The notes: generated from the sequence alone by a model not told the origin. 59,960 nucleotides of DNA from JAVJSD01 sp040219575 (GCA_040219575.1 JAVJSD010000117.1:1-59960); one strand, 5' to 3'; shown: positions 24,774 to 34,109, counted from the stretch's first letter. Numbers and translations: made by a program.

Positions 24774-26042
24774 TTAATTATCCAACAGCACGACGGCCGG
24801 ATCCTGGTTGACGGCGATCAGCGTAGGCAGGTAGGCGGCCAGGGCGGCGATCAGCGGGGCGCCGAGAATCGCGGCGGCCAGCACCGTGAGATCGGCCTGG
24901 AAGAAGTCGCGGGGAATCTCCATCGCGCCGCCGACCAACAACGCCACGCCGTAGCCGACCAGGCAGCCCACGATTCCGCCCGCCAGACCCAACAGCGCGG
25001 CCTTGCCCAGAAACAGCCCGGCGATGCTTACGGTCCCCTTGCCCAGCGCCCGCAGCAGGCCGATCTCCGGCCGTCGTTCGCGGACGTTCAACCAGGTCAG
25101 CAGGGCGACAAACAGCGCCGAGAACAACACGGCCAGCGGCGTGGTGAATCCCACCAGCGTGGCCAGCGTCGACTCCGTCCGCTGGCGGTTCTCCGTCATC
25201 AGCGATTTTTGCTGCTTGGATTTCTGCACCACCAGTTCGCGCTGCATCTCCCGGGCGGTGGCCATGTTGTTGATCTCGACCACCTTGGTGTCCGGCAGCA
25301 CGCCTTCCAGTTCCGCGCGAATGGCCGAAATGCGATCGCCTTTGCACTTGCAGCTGAGGGCCTGAATCTCGTTGATCCGCCCCTCGCGATCGAGCAGCTT
25401 CTGAGCGTCGGCCAGGCCCATCATGATCGTGGCGTCGGCCTCCGTGCCGTACTCCGGCATCACGCGTTGCACGGTGAACTCGCGGCCCAGAATCTCGATC
25501 TTGTCGCCGGCCTCCAGGTCATGGCCCAACTCCGAGCCGAGATGCACCTGTCCCGGCTCGCTCTTGAGGCTGATCATGTGCGATTTGCCTTCTTCCTTCT
25601 GCGCGTCCGTCTCCACGGTATGGATGCCGATCAGGAACACACTACGGCCGTTCCACTTGACCTTCTGCTGCAGTTTGGCGACCAGGTGCACGATGGTCTC
25701 GATCGAATCGGCGTGTGCGAGTTGCTCGACGTACTCTTCCGGGAAGTCGGGGGCGACGAAATCGGTGTACAGGCCGCCCATGTCGGTGTCTTCGTGCAGA
25801 ATGCGAAGGTTGATCCCCATGTCGCGCATGATGCGTTTGGTCTTCTTGTCCATGTCGGCGAGTTCTTCGTCGGTCTGCTGTTGCATCAGGGCCAGTCGCT
25901 GATTGGTGTCTTGCGCGTAGCCGCTCATCAGCGTCGGCCCGGCCACGAACAACGCGGCCGCCGCCACGATGGCCAGCAGTCCCATCAGCACATTCAGCAG
26001 GCGAAAGCGAATCTCGGCGAAGACCAGCGCGAAGATATTCAT
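24774..26042 (-). CDS. FtsX-like/MacB-type ABC permease without a nearby ATPase
   Basis: 422 residues with one N-terminal helix (VLMGLLAIVAAAALFVAGP), a periplasmic region of about 210 residues with heptad-like Gln/Lys stretches, and three C-terminal helices (TLVGFTTPLAVLFSALFVALL; FLGKAALLGLAGGIVGCLVG; LTVLAAAILGAPLIAALAAY, each shown in part). This is the MacB/LolC/FtsX permease layout, used to couple ATP hydrolysis to extracytoplasmic work such as lipoprotein release. No ABC ATPase is adjacent, so it must pair with a distant one. Confidence 0.85.
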   Translation of the reverse strand: MNIFALVFAEIRFRLLNVLMGLLAIVAAAALFVAGPTLMSGYAQDTNQRLALMQQQTDEELADMDKKTKRIMRDMGINLRILHEDTDMGGLYTDFVAPDFPEEYVEQLAHADSIETIVHLVAKLQQKVKWNGRSVFLIGIHTVETDAQKEEGKSHMISLKSEPGQVHLGSELGHDLEAGDKIEILGREFTVQRVMPEYGTEADATIMMGLADAQKLLDREGRINEIQALSCKCKGDRISAIRAELEGVLPDTKVVEINNMATAREMQRELVVQKSKQQKSLMTENRQRTESTLATLVGFTTPLAVLFSALFVALLTWLNVRERRPEIGLLRALGKGTVSIAGLFLGKAALLGLAGGIVGCLVGYGVALLVGGAMEIPRDFFQADLTVLAAAILGAPLIAALAAYLPTLIAVNQDPAVVLLDN

Positions 26043-26067
26043 GGCTTGATTGGGTTAGAGGGAAGCG

Positions 26068-26153
26068 GGGCGGGCATCCTGCCTTCATGCACGCAGGGCG
26101 GGCATCTTGCCTGCCATGATCGGAAGGCATGGCAGCCTGGAAGGCTGCCCTAC
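26068..26153. repeat. GGCAT...GCCTGCC hairpin element, copy 2
   Basis: Tandem and inverted GGGCGGGCATCTTGCCTGCC-type sequence (26096-26115) followed by GGCAGCC-TGGAAGGCTGCCC at 26131-26150 and CTAC. It is related to 11146-11196 by the GGCAGG, GCCTGCC and CCCTAC words. It lies between an FtsX-like gene start and the MFS gene end, both minus strand. Confidence 0.55.
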
Positions 26154-26185
26154 GATGCTTTCAGATTACCAGATCGGCGGGCGAG

Positions 26186-27553
26186 TCAACACGCTGCTTC
26201 ATCCGAAACGGCCGCGTCGGGGGACTCGGGCAAGTGGTGCCGGGGCTCGGCGAGCGAGAAGGTCAGCAACCAGCCGCCGAACACCAAGACGGTCACGCCC
26301 AGAAACACCGGCGCGAAACCGGCCACATCGACCAACAATCCCATCAGCGGGGAAAAGAAGATCGGCGCGGCGAGGCTCAGGCTCAGCGCGCTGAGATACC
26401 GGGGATGCTCCGCGGGCTCGGCCACTTCCAGCGTGTAGTTCATCAGCGTGCGGATCGTGATCGGCGTCAGCCCCACCAGCACGAAGACGGCCCAGTACCA
26501 GGCCTTCCCCGTTTCGCCCAGCGCGCCGCACCACAGCGCCGCCAGCGGACAAACGCAGATGGCGAGCACGCTGACGCGCAGCACCAGGCGGTTGCCGCAG
26601 CGATCCGCCAGCGGCCCCGCCACCAGGCTGAACGCGCCGGTCCCCGCGTTTTGCACCACCACCCACAGGATGATGGCGTCGAGCGAAATGCCGAGCACAT
26701 CGCGCCCCAGCGCCTGGTAGTGCGGAAACAACATGATCGACGAACCGAACAACGCCGCCACGCCCATCAACCGGCGGAAGTTGGCGTCCTCGCGCATCGT
26801 GCGCCGCACGTCGGAGAACAAATGCCGCAGCGGACTGCGCGCCTGGCGGTAGTGGTCGGCCGGCTCGGACAGCAGCAGCGACACGCCCACGCAGACCGCG
26901 AAGGCCGCGCCGGAAAACAAAAAGATCAAGCGAAAGTCGGCCGTGTCCGGTGTGAGCCACTGCCGCAGCAGGTACCACGCGCAGACGATCGCCGCGATCG
27001 AACCGATCACGTTCGAAAACAACATCAGACGGCCGCGATGGACGGCGTGAATCAACTTGCCCTGCAGCGTCCCCAACGCCAGTTGATGGATGCCGATGCA
27101 GATGAAGAACGCCGTGTACAACAGCAGGAACGAGGCCCGCATCCAGGCGGTCGCCACGCCCCCGGTGGCGAACCACAGGCCCGACAGCGCCAGAAACACC
27201 GCCGACATCAGCGCCATGCAAGCGGCCAGCGCCCACTTCTTGCGGCGCATGATCTTCATCCGCCGGGCGAACAACAACGGGGCCAGGCTGTTGCCCAGGC
27301 GGTTCAACAGCGGCAGGCATCCCCGCAGCCACCCCGCTCCCCCAAGCGAGTCGAGCACCGCCGGCATGACGATGCTCTCCGTCTTGAAAATCCAGCCGAT
27401 CCGCATCACGATCTGGTACAACGCGATGACCAGAAAGTTGCGAGCCTCCCGCGCTTCCGCCCGCGCAGCCTGCTCTTCGCCGTCCGAGACATCCCCCGCG
27501 AGACTCGAAGAATAAGAATTCTTCGTGGACGGTGGAGGAACGACGCTGCGCAT
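26186..27553 (-). CDS. MFS transporter
   Basis: Major facilitator superfamily membrane protein, about 455 residues from the ATG at 27553. Twelve hydrophobic helices are discernible, with family-type basic loop residues (RRMKIMRRKKW) between early helices and a central loop containing ARSPLRHLFSDVRRTM. Substrate unknown. An in-frame start at 27655 would add 34 residues, but the first part is translated from the GACGTC palindromic repeat and looks non-native. The acidic stretch before the first helix (SDGEEQAARAEAREARN) is cytoplasmic. It is divergent from the dehydrogenase. Confidence 0.85.
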   Translation of the reverse strand: MRSVVPPPSTKNSYSSSLAGDVSDGEEQAARAEAREARNFLVIALYQIVMRIGWIFKTESIVMPAVLDSLGGAGWLRGCLPLLNRLGNSLAPLLFARRMKIMRRKKWALAACMALMSAVFLALSGLWFATGGVATAWMRASFLLLYTAFFICIGIHQLALGTLQGKLIHAVHRGRLMLFSNVIGSIAAIVCAWYLLRQWLTPDTADFRLIFLFSGAAFAVCVGVSLLLSEPADHYRQARSPLRHLFSDVRRTMREDANFRRLMGVAALFGSSIMLFPHYQALGRDVLGISLDAIILWVVVQNAGTGAFSLVAGPLADRCGNRLVLRVSVLAICVCPLAALWCGALGETGKAWYWAVFVLVGLTPITIRTLMNYTLEVAEPAEHPRYLSALSLSLAAPIFFSPLMGLLVDVAGFAPVFLGVTVLVFGGWLLTFSLAEPRHHLPESPDAAVSDEAAC

Positions 27554-27613
27554 GACTTCATTGTAGTCGTCGCACCACAAACCGGCCATGCGGCTAGCAG
27601 TTTGCGTTTGCTT

Positions 27614-27690
27614 TGTACGACGGACGTCGACGTCCGTCGAGTGAGCCACAATCAACCATGTGATCGACGGACGTGGACGTCCGCCGTACA
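27614..27690. repeat. Inverted TACGACGGACGTCGACGTCC element in a divergent promoter region
   Basis: The 27-base left arm (27614-27640) is complementary, with about two mismatches, to 27664-27690 (TCGACGGACGTGGACGTCCG at its inner end); each arm contains its own GACGT-ACGTC palindrome. It sits between the divergent MFS and dehydrogenase genes and ends 9 bases before the latter's ribosome site, so it could be an operator as well as a mobile repeat. Confidence 0.7.
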
Positions 27691-27711
27691 GAGAAGACAG
27701 GAGCGACCGCT

Positions 27712-28680
27712 TTGAAACCCGTGATCGTAATTCCCGCCGACGAGCCGGTGCAGATCGGCGATTCCCCGCAACTCGACCGGCTGCGTGAAGCGGCCGAGGT
27801 GAAGCTCTACCGCGATCGACCCGCGTCCAGCGAAGAGCTCGTCCGCCGCGTTCAAGAGGCCGACGTGATGATCAACTCCCGTGGTCACGTGAAGTGGCCG
27901 GCGGAATTGCTGTCGCAGCTTCCGCGCCTGAAGATGATGTCGACGTGCAGCATCGGCACCGATTCCATCGACCTGCAGCAGGCGACCCGGCAAGGCGTGA
28001 TCGTCTCCAACATCCCGGGCCGTACGGCGCCGGTGGTGGCGGAGCACGCCTTCGCGCTCATGCTGGCGCTGGCCAAGCGGACCGCGTTTCAAACCGCCGA
28101 GTTGAAGGCGGGCCGTTGGACCAAGCGCGAGAATATGCTGCTGGGCGGTAAGACGCTGGGTGTGATCGGAACCGGCGCCATCGGCGCGGCGACCGTCCGA
28201 CTGGCCCGGGCCATCGGTATGCGGGTCGTCGCCTGGACCTTCCATCCCACACCGCAGCGGGCCGCGGAGCTCGGCGTGGAGTTTGTCGAACTTGACGAAC
28301 TGCTGAGCACAAGCGACGTCGTCAGCCTGCACGTTCGCCTGACCGCCGACAGCCGTCATCTAATCGGTCGCGAGCAACTCGCGCGGATGAAACCCGGCGC
28401 CTTGCTGGTCAACACGGCTCGTGGCGATGTGGTCGATACGCAGGCGTTGATCGAGGCGCTCGACAGCGGACATCTGGGCGGAGCAGCGCTCGACGTGTTC
28501 GATGTCGAACCACTGCCGGGCGACCACCCGATTCTGCGCTGCGAGCAAGTCGTGCTCACGCCGCACGCCGCCGATCAGACGCCCGAAGGCGTCGAACTGC
28601 TGAACCAGGGCGCGGTGGAGAACGTGCTGGCGTACCTGCGGGGCGAGCCGCGGAACGTGGTCACACCCCGGCCAGCTTGA
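27712..28680 (+). CDS. D-isomer-specific 2-hydroxyacid dehydrogenase
   Basis: NAD(P)-dependent dehydrogenase of the D-lactate/glycerate/phosphoglycerate family, 322 residues. Rossmann GVIGTGAIG near 147, catalytic Arg in NTARGDVVDT near 235, Glu in DVFDVEPLPGDHP and His in PHAADQTPE near 288. The TTG start at 27712 has AGGAG 8 bases upstream; the ATG at 27673 has none and would translate the neighbouring repeat. Substrate unknown (glyoxylate/hydroxypyruvate-type or phosphoglycerate-type); no ACT domain. The 3' end overlaps the convergent EVE gene by 20 bases. Confidence 0.9.
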   Translation: MKPVIVIPADEPVQIGDSPQLDRLREAAEVKLYRDRPASSEELVRRVQEADVMINSRGHVKWPAELLSQLPRLKMMSTCSIGTDSIDLQQATRQGVIVSNIPGRTAPVVAEHAFALMLALAKRTAFQTAELKAGRWTKRENMLLGGKTLGVIGTGAIGAATVRLARAIGMRVVAWTFHPTPQRAAELGVEFVELDELLSTSDVVSLHVRLTADSRHLIGREQLARMKPGALLVNTARGDVVDTQALIEALDSGHLGGAALDVFDVEPLPGDHPILRCEQVVLTPHAADQTPEGVELLNQGAVENVLAYLRGEPRNVVTPRPA

Positions 28681-29137
28681 GAATCTTCTCGAACTCGCTC
28701 TGGCGGACCGGCTGCACCGACAGCCGCGAGCCCTTGCGGAGCAGTTCCATTTTCTCCAGCCCCTTCACGCCCCGCAGCGACTCCAGCGAGAGGGGCTGTT
28801 TGAAGATCCGCTCCAGTTTGATATCGACCATGAACCACCGCGGGCTGTCGATCGGCGATTTGGGGTCGAAGTGTTTATCGTCGGGATCCCAGGCGGTGTG
28901 GTCGGGATACGATTCTCGTACGACCTTGGCCACGCCCACCACCGCCGGCGGGTCGGCGTTGGAGTGATAGAACAGCACCCGGTCGCCCTTTCGCATGTCG
29001 TCGCGCATGAAGTTGCGGGCTTGGTAGTTGCGCACGCCGCTCCAGAAAGTGGTCTTCTTCGGCTCCGCGGCCAGATCCTGAATCGAGTAGCTGGACGGTT
29101 CGGTTTTCACGAGCCAGTAGTTCTCGGACACGGGCAT
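28661..29137 (-). CDS. EVE domain protein
   Basis: 158 residues, a single PUA-like EVE domain (thymocyte nuclear protein 1 type) thought to bind modified bases in RNA or DNA. Diagnostic segments are YWLVKTEPSSYSIQDL at the start, FWSGVRNYQARNFMRDDMRKGD, VLFYHSN and VVRESYPDHTAW, and DIKLERIF. The ATG at 29137 matches the family start; the longer frame to 29260 reads into the GTAGCGGAAGTC repeat. The convergent overlap with the dehydrogenase (20 bases) makes antisense interference possible. Confidence 0.92.
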   Translation of the reverse strand: MPVSENYWLVKTEPSSYSIQDLAAEPKKTTFWSGVRNYQARNFMRDDMRKGDRVLFYHSNADPPAVVGVAKVVRESYPDHTAWDPDDKHFDPKSPIDSPRWFMVDIKLERIFKQPLSLESLRGVKGLEKMELLRKGSRLSVQPVRQSEFEKILKLAGV

Positions 29138-29213
29138 AGCGGCCTCTCTCGGGCGCGGACGACGAATCGTGGGACGAAGTATGGGAGGGGGTATAGGCTC
29201 AGTTTGAAAATTC

Positions 29214-29288
29214 GTAGCGGAAGTCGCCAGACGTCGCCAGACTTCCGAACATCCGGCCAATTGTCGGAACTCTGGTGAGTTCCGCTAC
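29214..29288. repeat. GTAGCGGAAGTC palindromic element, copy 1
   Basis: GTAGCGGAAGTCGCCAGAC opens the element and GAGTTCCGCTAC closes it, so the ends pair; two internal hairpins (GGAAGTC...GACTTCC and GGAACTC...GAGTTCC) are also possible. GTCGCCAGAC is duplicated at 29223-29242. Five further copies in the window lie at 42579, 46282, 46746, 49485 and 57457. Confidence 0.8.
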
Positions 29289-29491
29289 AGAATGCCTTGC
29301 CATCTCGATGTTTTCAAACAGCGCCCCCTTGCGGGCTTGCCGGCGTGGGCTTCCCCGGAAGAGAGATTGTAGCGCGGGCGACCAAGAAATTCGACCGGCC
29401 GCTGATGTCAGCGGCCGGTCGGAAACGGGGCGACGCCGCGCGTCGGGGGGAGGTGCTTTGCGGCGTCGCCTTCTTACTGAAGCGATTGTCG

Positions 29492-29932
29492 CTAGGCCGA
29501 GAGTTCCGCCGGGTCGGGAGTCACGTCGACATCCGACAGGTCCACGACGCGCGACCAGTCGCCCGCGGCGCCGGAGCCCGAGGGCTCGCGTTCGGCTTCG
29601 CGCTGGCACTTGATGCACAGCGTGGCGTAGGGCAGCGCGTTGAGGCGCGCGGCGGGGATCGCGCCGTCGCACTCTTCGCAGCGGCCGTACTCGCCGTTGC
29701 GGAGTCGCTCCAGCGCGTTTTCGATCGACGCCAGTTCGCGGCTTTCCGCCTCGATCAGGTGCCAGCTCAATTCGCCGTGGGCGGCGTCGCTGGCCGCGTC
29801 GATTTCGTCGCCGACCGGATGTGAGGCGCCCGCATCGGCGCTGCGCAGTCCTTCGGACACGGAGCGCCGCAAGGCATTGCGACGTCGCTCCAGAACCTGA
29901 CCAATTCGATTGAGGACGGCATTGCGTTTCAT
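29492..29932 (-). CDS. DksA/TraR-family zinc finger protein
   Basis: 146 residues: a basic N-terminal helix pair (ERRRNALRRS; AHGELSWHLIEAESRELASIEN) and the C4 zinc finger with Cys85, Cys88, Cys106 and Cys109 (CEECDGAIPAARLNALPYAT...CIKC). The DksA family binds the RNA polymerase secondary channel and adjusts transcription, often with ppGpp. The last 30 residues are acidic. A strong AGGAGGG lies 7 bases before the ATG. Whether it has the Asp residues of canonical DksA at the coiled-coil tip is unclear, so it could be one of the shorter TraR/YbiI-like members. Confidence 0.9.
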   Translation of the reverse strand: MKRNAVLNRIGQVLERRRNALRRSVSEGLRSADAGASHPVGDEIDAASDAAHGELSWHLIEAESRELASIENALERLRNGEYGRCEECDGAIPAARLNALPYATLCIKCQREAEREPSGSGAAGDWSRVVDLSDVDVTPDPAELSA

Positions 29933-30316
29933 GACCGTTCCCTCCTTTCTTGCTTCTTCTGTGTTCCCTGAAGACCGGCGAGCTTTCCTACTCTTCGAAA
30001 GCCGCCTCGGCCGGTCATCTCTTGTACGTATTGGCTGTTGCATTGGTTTTCTCGTTTCGCCCGGTTTCGCAATTTCTTTGTCTAGCGTAGAACCGCTGGC
30101 GGAGCGAAAGGTTCACCTTCGTCTTCCGGCCTGCCAATCGGCGCCGCCTCGGCGGACCGCCTGATGTGGGGCAATGTTTGTGCCGTTCGCGGTACAATGC
30201 ACTATGAGCCCACGGAAAGGGGCCACAGCCCACGACCAACGGCCCCAAGGACAAGACGTCCAAATCCAAGCGGATTTCGCTTTCTTAGATGCTCAACGGC
30301 GCACGGGAGTTACGTT

Positions 30317-32635
30317 TTGACGGATCGAATCACGGATTTGGAATCCCTCAACCCCGCCCAGCGCGAGGCCGTCTGCCATCTTGACGGACCCCTGCTCATT
30401 TTGGCGGGCCCCGGCAGCGGCAAGACGCGGGTGGTCACGCACCGCGTCGCCCACCTCATCGAGCACGGCGTCGATCCCCGCGCGATTCTGGCGCTCACCT
30501 TCACCAACAAAGCCGCCGACGAAATGCGCGAGCGCATCGGCCGGCTCGCCCCCGGCGCGAATGTCTGGCTGGGAACCTTCCACCGCTTCTGCGCCCGGTT
30601 GTTGCGGCAGCACGCCGAACTCGCCGGCCTGGCGCAGAACTACTCGATCTACGACGCCGGCGAAAGCCATTCGGTGCTGGTGCAGACGATCCGCGACAGC
30701 GACCAGGATCTCTCGCACTTCACGCCCGACAACGTCGCCCGGGCCATCGCCTGGGCCAAGCAGCAGTTGATCGGCCCCGACGAATACGAGCCGCGCCACG
30801 GCAATCCGCTGGGCGCCATCGTCTCACGGATCTATCCCGAGTACGAACGTCGGCTGCTGGCCGCCAACGCGGTCGACTTCGACAACCTGCTCTACCACGT
30901 GGCCCGCCTGTTGCGCGACAACGACGAGTTGCGCCGGCGGCTCGACGCCCGCTACCGCTACATCCTGGTCGACGAGTACCAGGACACCAACTTCGCCCAA
31001 TACGCCATCGTGCGGGCGATGTCGATCGACCACCCGAACCTGGCGGTCACCGGCGATCCCGACCAGTCGATCTATGGCTGGCGGGGCGCGAACCTGAACA
31101 ACATTCTCGATTTCGAGCACGACTTCGAGGGCGTGCGGATCGTCCGCCTGGAGCAGAACTACCGCAGCACCAAACGCATCCTGCGGGTGGCCGACTGCCT
31201 GATCGCGCACAACAAGCGCCGCAAGCAGAAGCGGCTGTTCACCGATAACGACGAGGGGCGGCTGGTGCGGTATGTGAACTACGCCAACTACCGCGACGAG
31301 GCCGACGACATCGCCGCCCGCATCGCCTTCGAGGTGCAACAGGGCCGCCGACGGTTGGGCGACTTCGCCATCTTCTACCGCACCAACGCCCTGTCGCGAT
31401 CGCTGGAACACGCGCTGCAAGCGCAGGGCCTGGCCTACCAGATCGTCAACGCGGTCGAGTTCTACCAGCGGGCCGAAATCAAGGACTTGGTGGCCTACTT
31501 GCACCTGATCAACAACCCCCGCGACGACGTGGCCTTGCTGCGAGTCATCAACAAGCCCACCCGCGGCATCGGCAAAAGGACCGTCGAGCGGTTGCGGAGG
31601 TTCGCGCTCGAGGAAGGAACCAGCATCCTCGACGCGGCGCGCAAGGCCGGGTTGGTCGAAGGTCTCAGCAAGCGCGCGACGCTGTCGGTGGCCAAGTTCG
31701 TCGCCATGCTCGACCGCATGAGCCTTTCGGCCGGCGGCGCGGTGAAGGAAGTGCTTGACGCCGTGCTCGCCGAAACCGGCTACCGCGACATGTTCGCGTA
31801 TAGCGAAGACGAGGAAGACCAGCAGCGCGTGGCCAACATCGACGAACTTCTGGCCGCCGCCGACGAGTTCGATCGCCAGCATCCTTACGACGGCGGACTC
31901 GAACGCTACCTGGAGCAGGCGGCGCTGGCCGCCGACACCGACGCCTGGGAGGGGACGTCGGACCGCGTCTCGCTGATGACGTTGCACTCGGCCAAGGGGC
32001 TGGAGTTTCCCGTGGTGTACCTCATCGCGGTCGAACACGGCCAGCTTCCCCACGAACGGAGCATCGAGGATCCCGAGCAACTCGAGGAGGAGCGGCGGTT
32101 GCTGTTCGTCGGCATCACCCGCGCCCGCGAGGAACTGCAGCTCAGTCGGGCGATGTACCGTTATCGCCGCGGCCGACCCTGGCCCACCGTGCCGAGCAGT
32201 TTCATCACCGAACTGCCGACCGAGGAACTGGAGAAGATCGAACCGATTCGCCCTTCCGGCGCGCCCGCCGCGGAGCAAGCGGTCTGGACCGACGACGAAT
32301 TCATGCAGGACGGGCCCGTGGGCGACGACCTGCACGACGACGCCCACGACAACGCCGTCGCACAGCGCCAGCGCGGCGCGGTTCCGGTGATGCCGGGCGT
32401 GACCACCGCCGCCCGCATGCTGGCCGGCGCGGTCGAGGTTCCGCAGGGGCTCGAGCGTCCCTCGCCCGACTCCTTCCACGAAGGCATGCAGGTGGTGCAT
32501 CCCAACTATGGTTCGGGAGAGATCACCGCGCTGGGCGGCACCGACTCGCGGCGGACCGCCACCGTGCGGTTTTTCGAATCCGAGGAGTCGATGACCTTCT
32601 GCATCGCCTTCAGCCCGTTGCGTCCTGCCGATTGA
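30317..32635 (+). CDS. UvrD/PcrA-type superfamily 1 DNA helicase
   Basis: ATP-dependent 3'-5' DNA helicase for repair and replication restart, 772 residues from the TTG at 30317. LNPAQREAV (Q motif), AGPGSGKT at 30-37 (Walker A), DEYQDTN (motif II), GDPDQSIYGWRGA (motif III), and LMTLHSAKGLEFPVVYL (motif V) are all intact. The C-terminal 50 residues (MQVVHPNYGSGEITALGG) form the Tudor-like domain of PcrA/UvrD that contacts RNA polymerase. TTG is preferred over upstream ATG codons because GGGAG lies at the right distance and homology begins directly after it. Confidence 0.93.
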   Translation: MTDRITDLESLNPAQREAVCHLDGPLLILAGPGSGKTRVVTHRVAHLIEHGVDPRAILALTFTNKAADEMRERIGRLAPGANVWLGTFHRFCARLLRQHAELAGLAQNYSIYDAGESHSVLVQTIRDSDQDLSHFTPDNVARAIAWAKQQLIGPDEYEPRHGNPLGAIVSRIYPEYERRLLAANAVDFDNLLYHVARLLRDNDELRRRLDARYRYILVDEYQDTNFAQYAIVRAMSIDHPNLAVTGDPDQSIYGWRGANLNNILDFEHDFEGVRIVRLEQNYRSTKRILRVADCLIAHNKRRKQKRLFTDNDEGRLVRYVNYANYRDEADDIAARIAFEVQQGRRRLGDFAIFYRTNALSRSLEHALQAQGLAYQIVNAVEFYQRAEIKDLVAYLHLINNPRDDVALLRVINKPTRGIGKRTVERLRRFALEEGTSILDAARKAGLVEGLSKRATLSVAKFVAMLDRMSLSAGGAVKEVLDAVLAETGYRDMFAYSEDEEDQQRVANIDELLAAADEFDRQHPYDGGLERYLEQAALAADTDAWEGTSDRVSLMTLHSAKGLEFPVVYLIAVEHGQLPHERSIEDPEQLEEERRLLFVGITRAREELQLSRAMYRYRRGRPWPTVPSSFITELPTEELEKIEPIRPSGAPAAEQAVWTDDEFMQDGPVGDDLHDDAHDNAVAQRQRGAVPVMPGVTTAARMLAGAVEVPQGLERPSPDSFHEGMQVVHPNYGSGEITALGGTDSRRTATVRFFESEESMTFCIAFSPLRPAD

Positions 32636-34003
32636 TTACGGCCGCAGCGACGCCCGGCCGAGCGGCTGCGGCAGATCGACGGCCTTCAACTCGCGAACGC
32701 GGCGTTCGATCCCCTGCAGGATCATCAAATCGCTGGGATGCGGCGACTCGAAGGCGGGCCGCAGCGGAATCGGCACGTCGTCCATGCGGTAGACCGTCCC
32801 CGGCACGTTGATGCCGTAGGTGGCCACCGTGAAGGCCACCGCCGCCTGCCGCGTGGTGGGCGTCTCCTTGGGATCGAGCGCCACGTAGGGAATTGACGCC
32901 AGGTGCTCGCGGGCCGGTTGGCTGAAGTTGGCCATCGGGTCGCTGGCGATGATCATCGCCGCGTCGGCCTCGCCTCGGGCCAGCACGTCCGAGGAGGTGT
33001 ACTCGCCGGGGTTGAACCGTGGATAACCGCGGCCCAGGTTCACGCCGAACGGATAGCCGGTCCGCCAGGTGACGACGTTGTCGGCGCCGGTCACATTGCC
33101 GTGCCCGCGATTCGGCTTGCAGACGAACCGCGTGTGCTTGTTCATGTCGCGGGTCAGCGCCAGCAGCGCCTCGCTGTTGGCGTGCTTGCCGCGCGTCATG
33201 GTCAGGCCCATGCCGAAGAAGATCACGCCGAATCGGGCCGCCTTCATGCGATCCATCAGGTCCTGCCAGAAGGCGAGCGGTTGGCCGGTCTCGCGCTCGA
33301 CCTCCTCGGCGTCGAGCTTTACGTCATTGGCCAGCGCCCGTAAAGTCCACAGCGCCTCGAAATCCTTGCGCGGTTTGATCTGCACGAAGATGTCGGCCGC
33401 CTTGGCGCTCTTCGTCTTGCGGACGTCGACCACCACGCAGGTGCGGTCCTTACGCCCGTTGGGCACGAACATTCCCTTGGGCATCAGGCTGTACTTGGTG
33501 AAGTGCCGCGGGTGGCTTTCGGCCGGATTGCTGCCCCAGAAGATGATCATGTCGCCGCGGTTGCGGACCTCGCCCAGCGAGCAGGTCACTTCCCCCACGC
33601 CCTGAAACGCCATGCCCGAGGGGCCGTGGCAGACGCTGGTCGTGGTGTCGACATTGCCGCCGATCCAATCGCCGATCGATACCGCCACGCGCTGCGATTC
33701 GACGGTGGTGTCGCTCAATCCGTAGATCAGCGGGTACTTCGCCTCGGCCAGAATCTGCGCCGCCCGCTCGATGCCTTCTTCGACGCTCGCCGGCTGACCG
33801 TCGATGTGGCACGAGGGGCGGTCTTCGATCTCGTGGTTGAGAAACCAGGCGGTCCCCAGCACGCAGGCCCGTTTCGCCTCGACGATATGGCTGCCGTCGA
33901 CCGTCAGGTCGATATCGTCGCAAACGCACCCGCAAAACGTGCAGGTGGCGTCGGTGACGACCTTCAACGGCGACTCGTCAGCGGTGTCGGACGTGGTGCT
34001 CAC
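32636..34003 (-). CDS. fhcB: Formylmethanofuran dehydrogenase/formyltransferase-hydrolase subunit B
   Basis: 455-residue FwdB/FmdB/FhcB homologue of the tetrahydromethanopterin-linked C1 pathway, which in planctomycetes and methylotrophs is part of a formyl-transfer/hydrolysis complex. Cys21, Cys24, Cys28 and Cys47 (CTFCGCVCDD and KRACVLG) fit the [4Fe-4S] ligands of archaeal FwdB, and Cys125 in SVCHGPSG fits its Mo/W ligand. The rest follows a molybdopterin oxidoreductase fold (DMIIFWGSNPAESHPRH; IIASDPMANF). The other subunits are not in this window. The ligand set is discussed as a finding because methylotroph homologues have been reported to lose such cofactors. Confidence 0.9.
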   Translation of the reverse strand: MSTTSDTADESPLKVVTDATCTFCGCVCDDIDLTVDGSHIVEAKRACVLGTAWFLNHEIEDRPSCHIDGQPASVEEGIERAAQILAEAKYPLIYGLSDTTVESQRVAVSIGDWIGGNVDTTTSVCHGPSGMAFQGVGEVTCSLGEVRNRGDMIIFWGSNPAESHPRHFTKYSLMPKGMFVPNGRKDRTCVVVDVRKTKSAKAADIFVQIKPRKDFEALWTLRALANDVKLDAEEVERETGQPLAFWQDLMDRMKAARFGVIFFGMGLTMTRGKHANSEALLALTRDMNKHTRFVCKPNRGHGNVTGADNVVTWRTGYPFGVNLGRGYPRFNPGEYTSSDVLARGEADAAMIIASDPMANFSQPAREHLASIPYVALDPKETPTTRQAAVAFTVATYGINVPGTVYRMDDVPIPLRPAFESPHPSDLMILQGIERRVRELKAVDLPQPLGRASLRP

Positions 34004-34109
34004 AAGCTACTCTCCCGAATTGGCGGCGTACTCTCTACCCGCTACGATAGCATTCGCAGCTTACGACAGGCAACATCGACCGCGAAACAGCGTTGAATCC
34101 CGAGAAGCG

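Noticed and set aside
27553..27655. Longer MFS start at 27655
   Set aside because: It would translate part of the inverted repeat and add a non-hydrophobic leader without a ribosome site.
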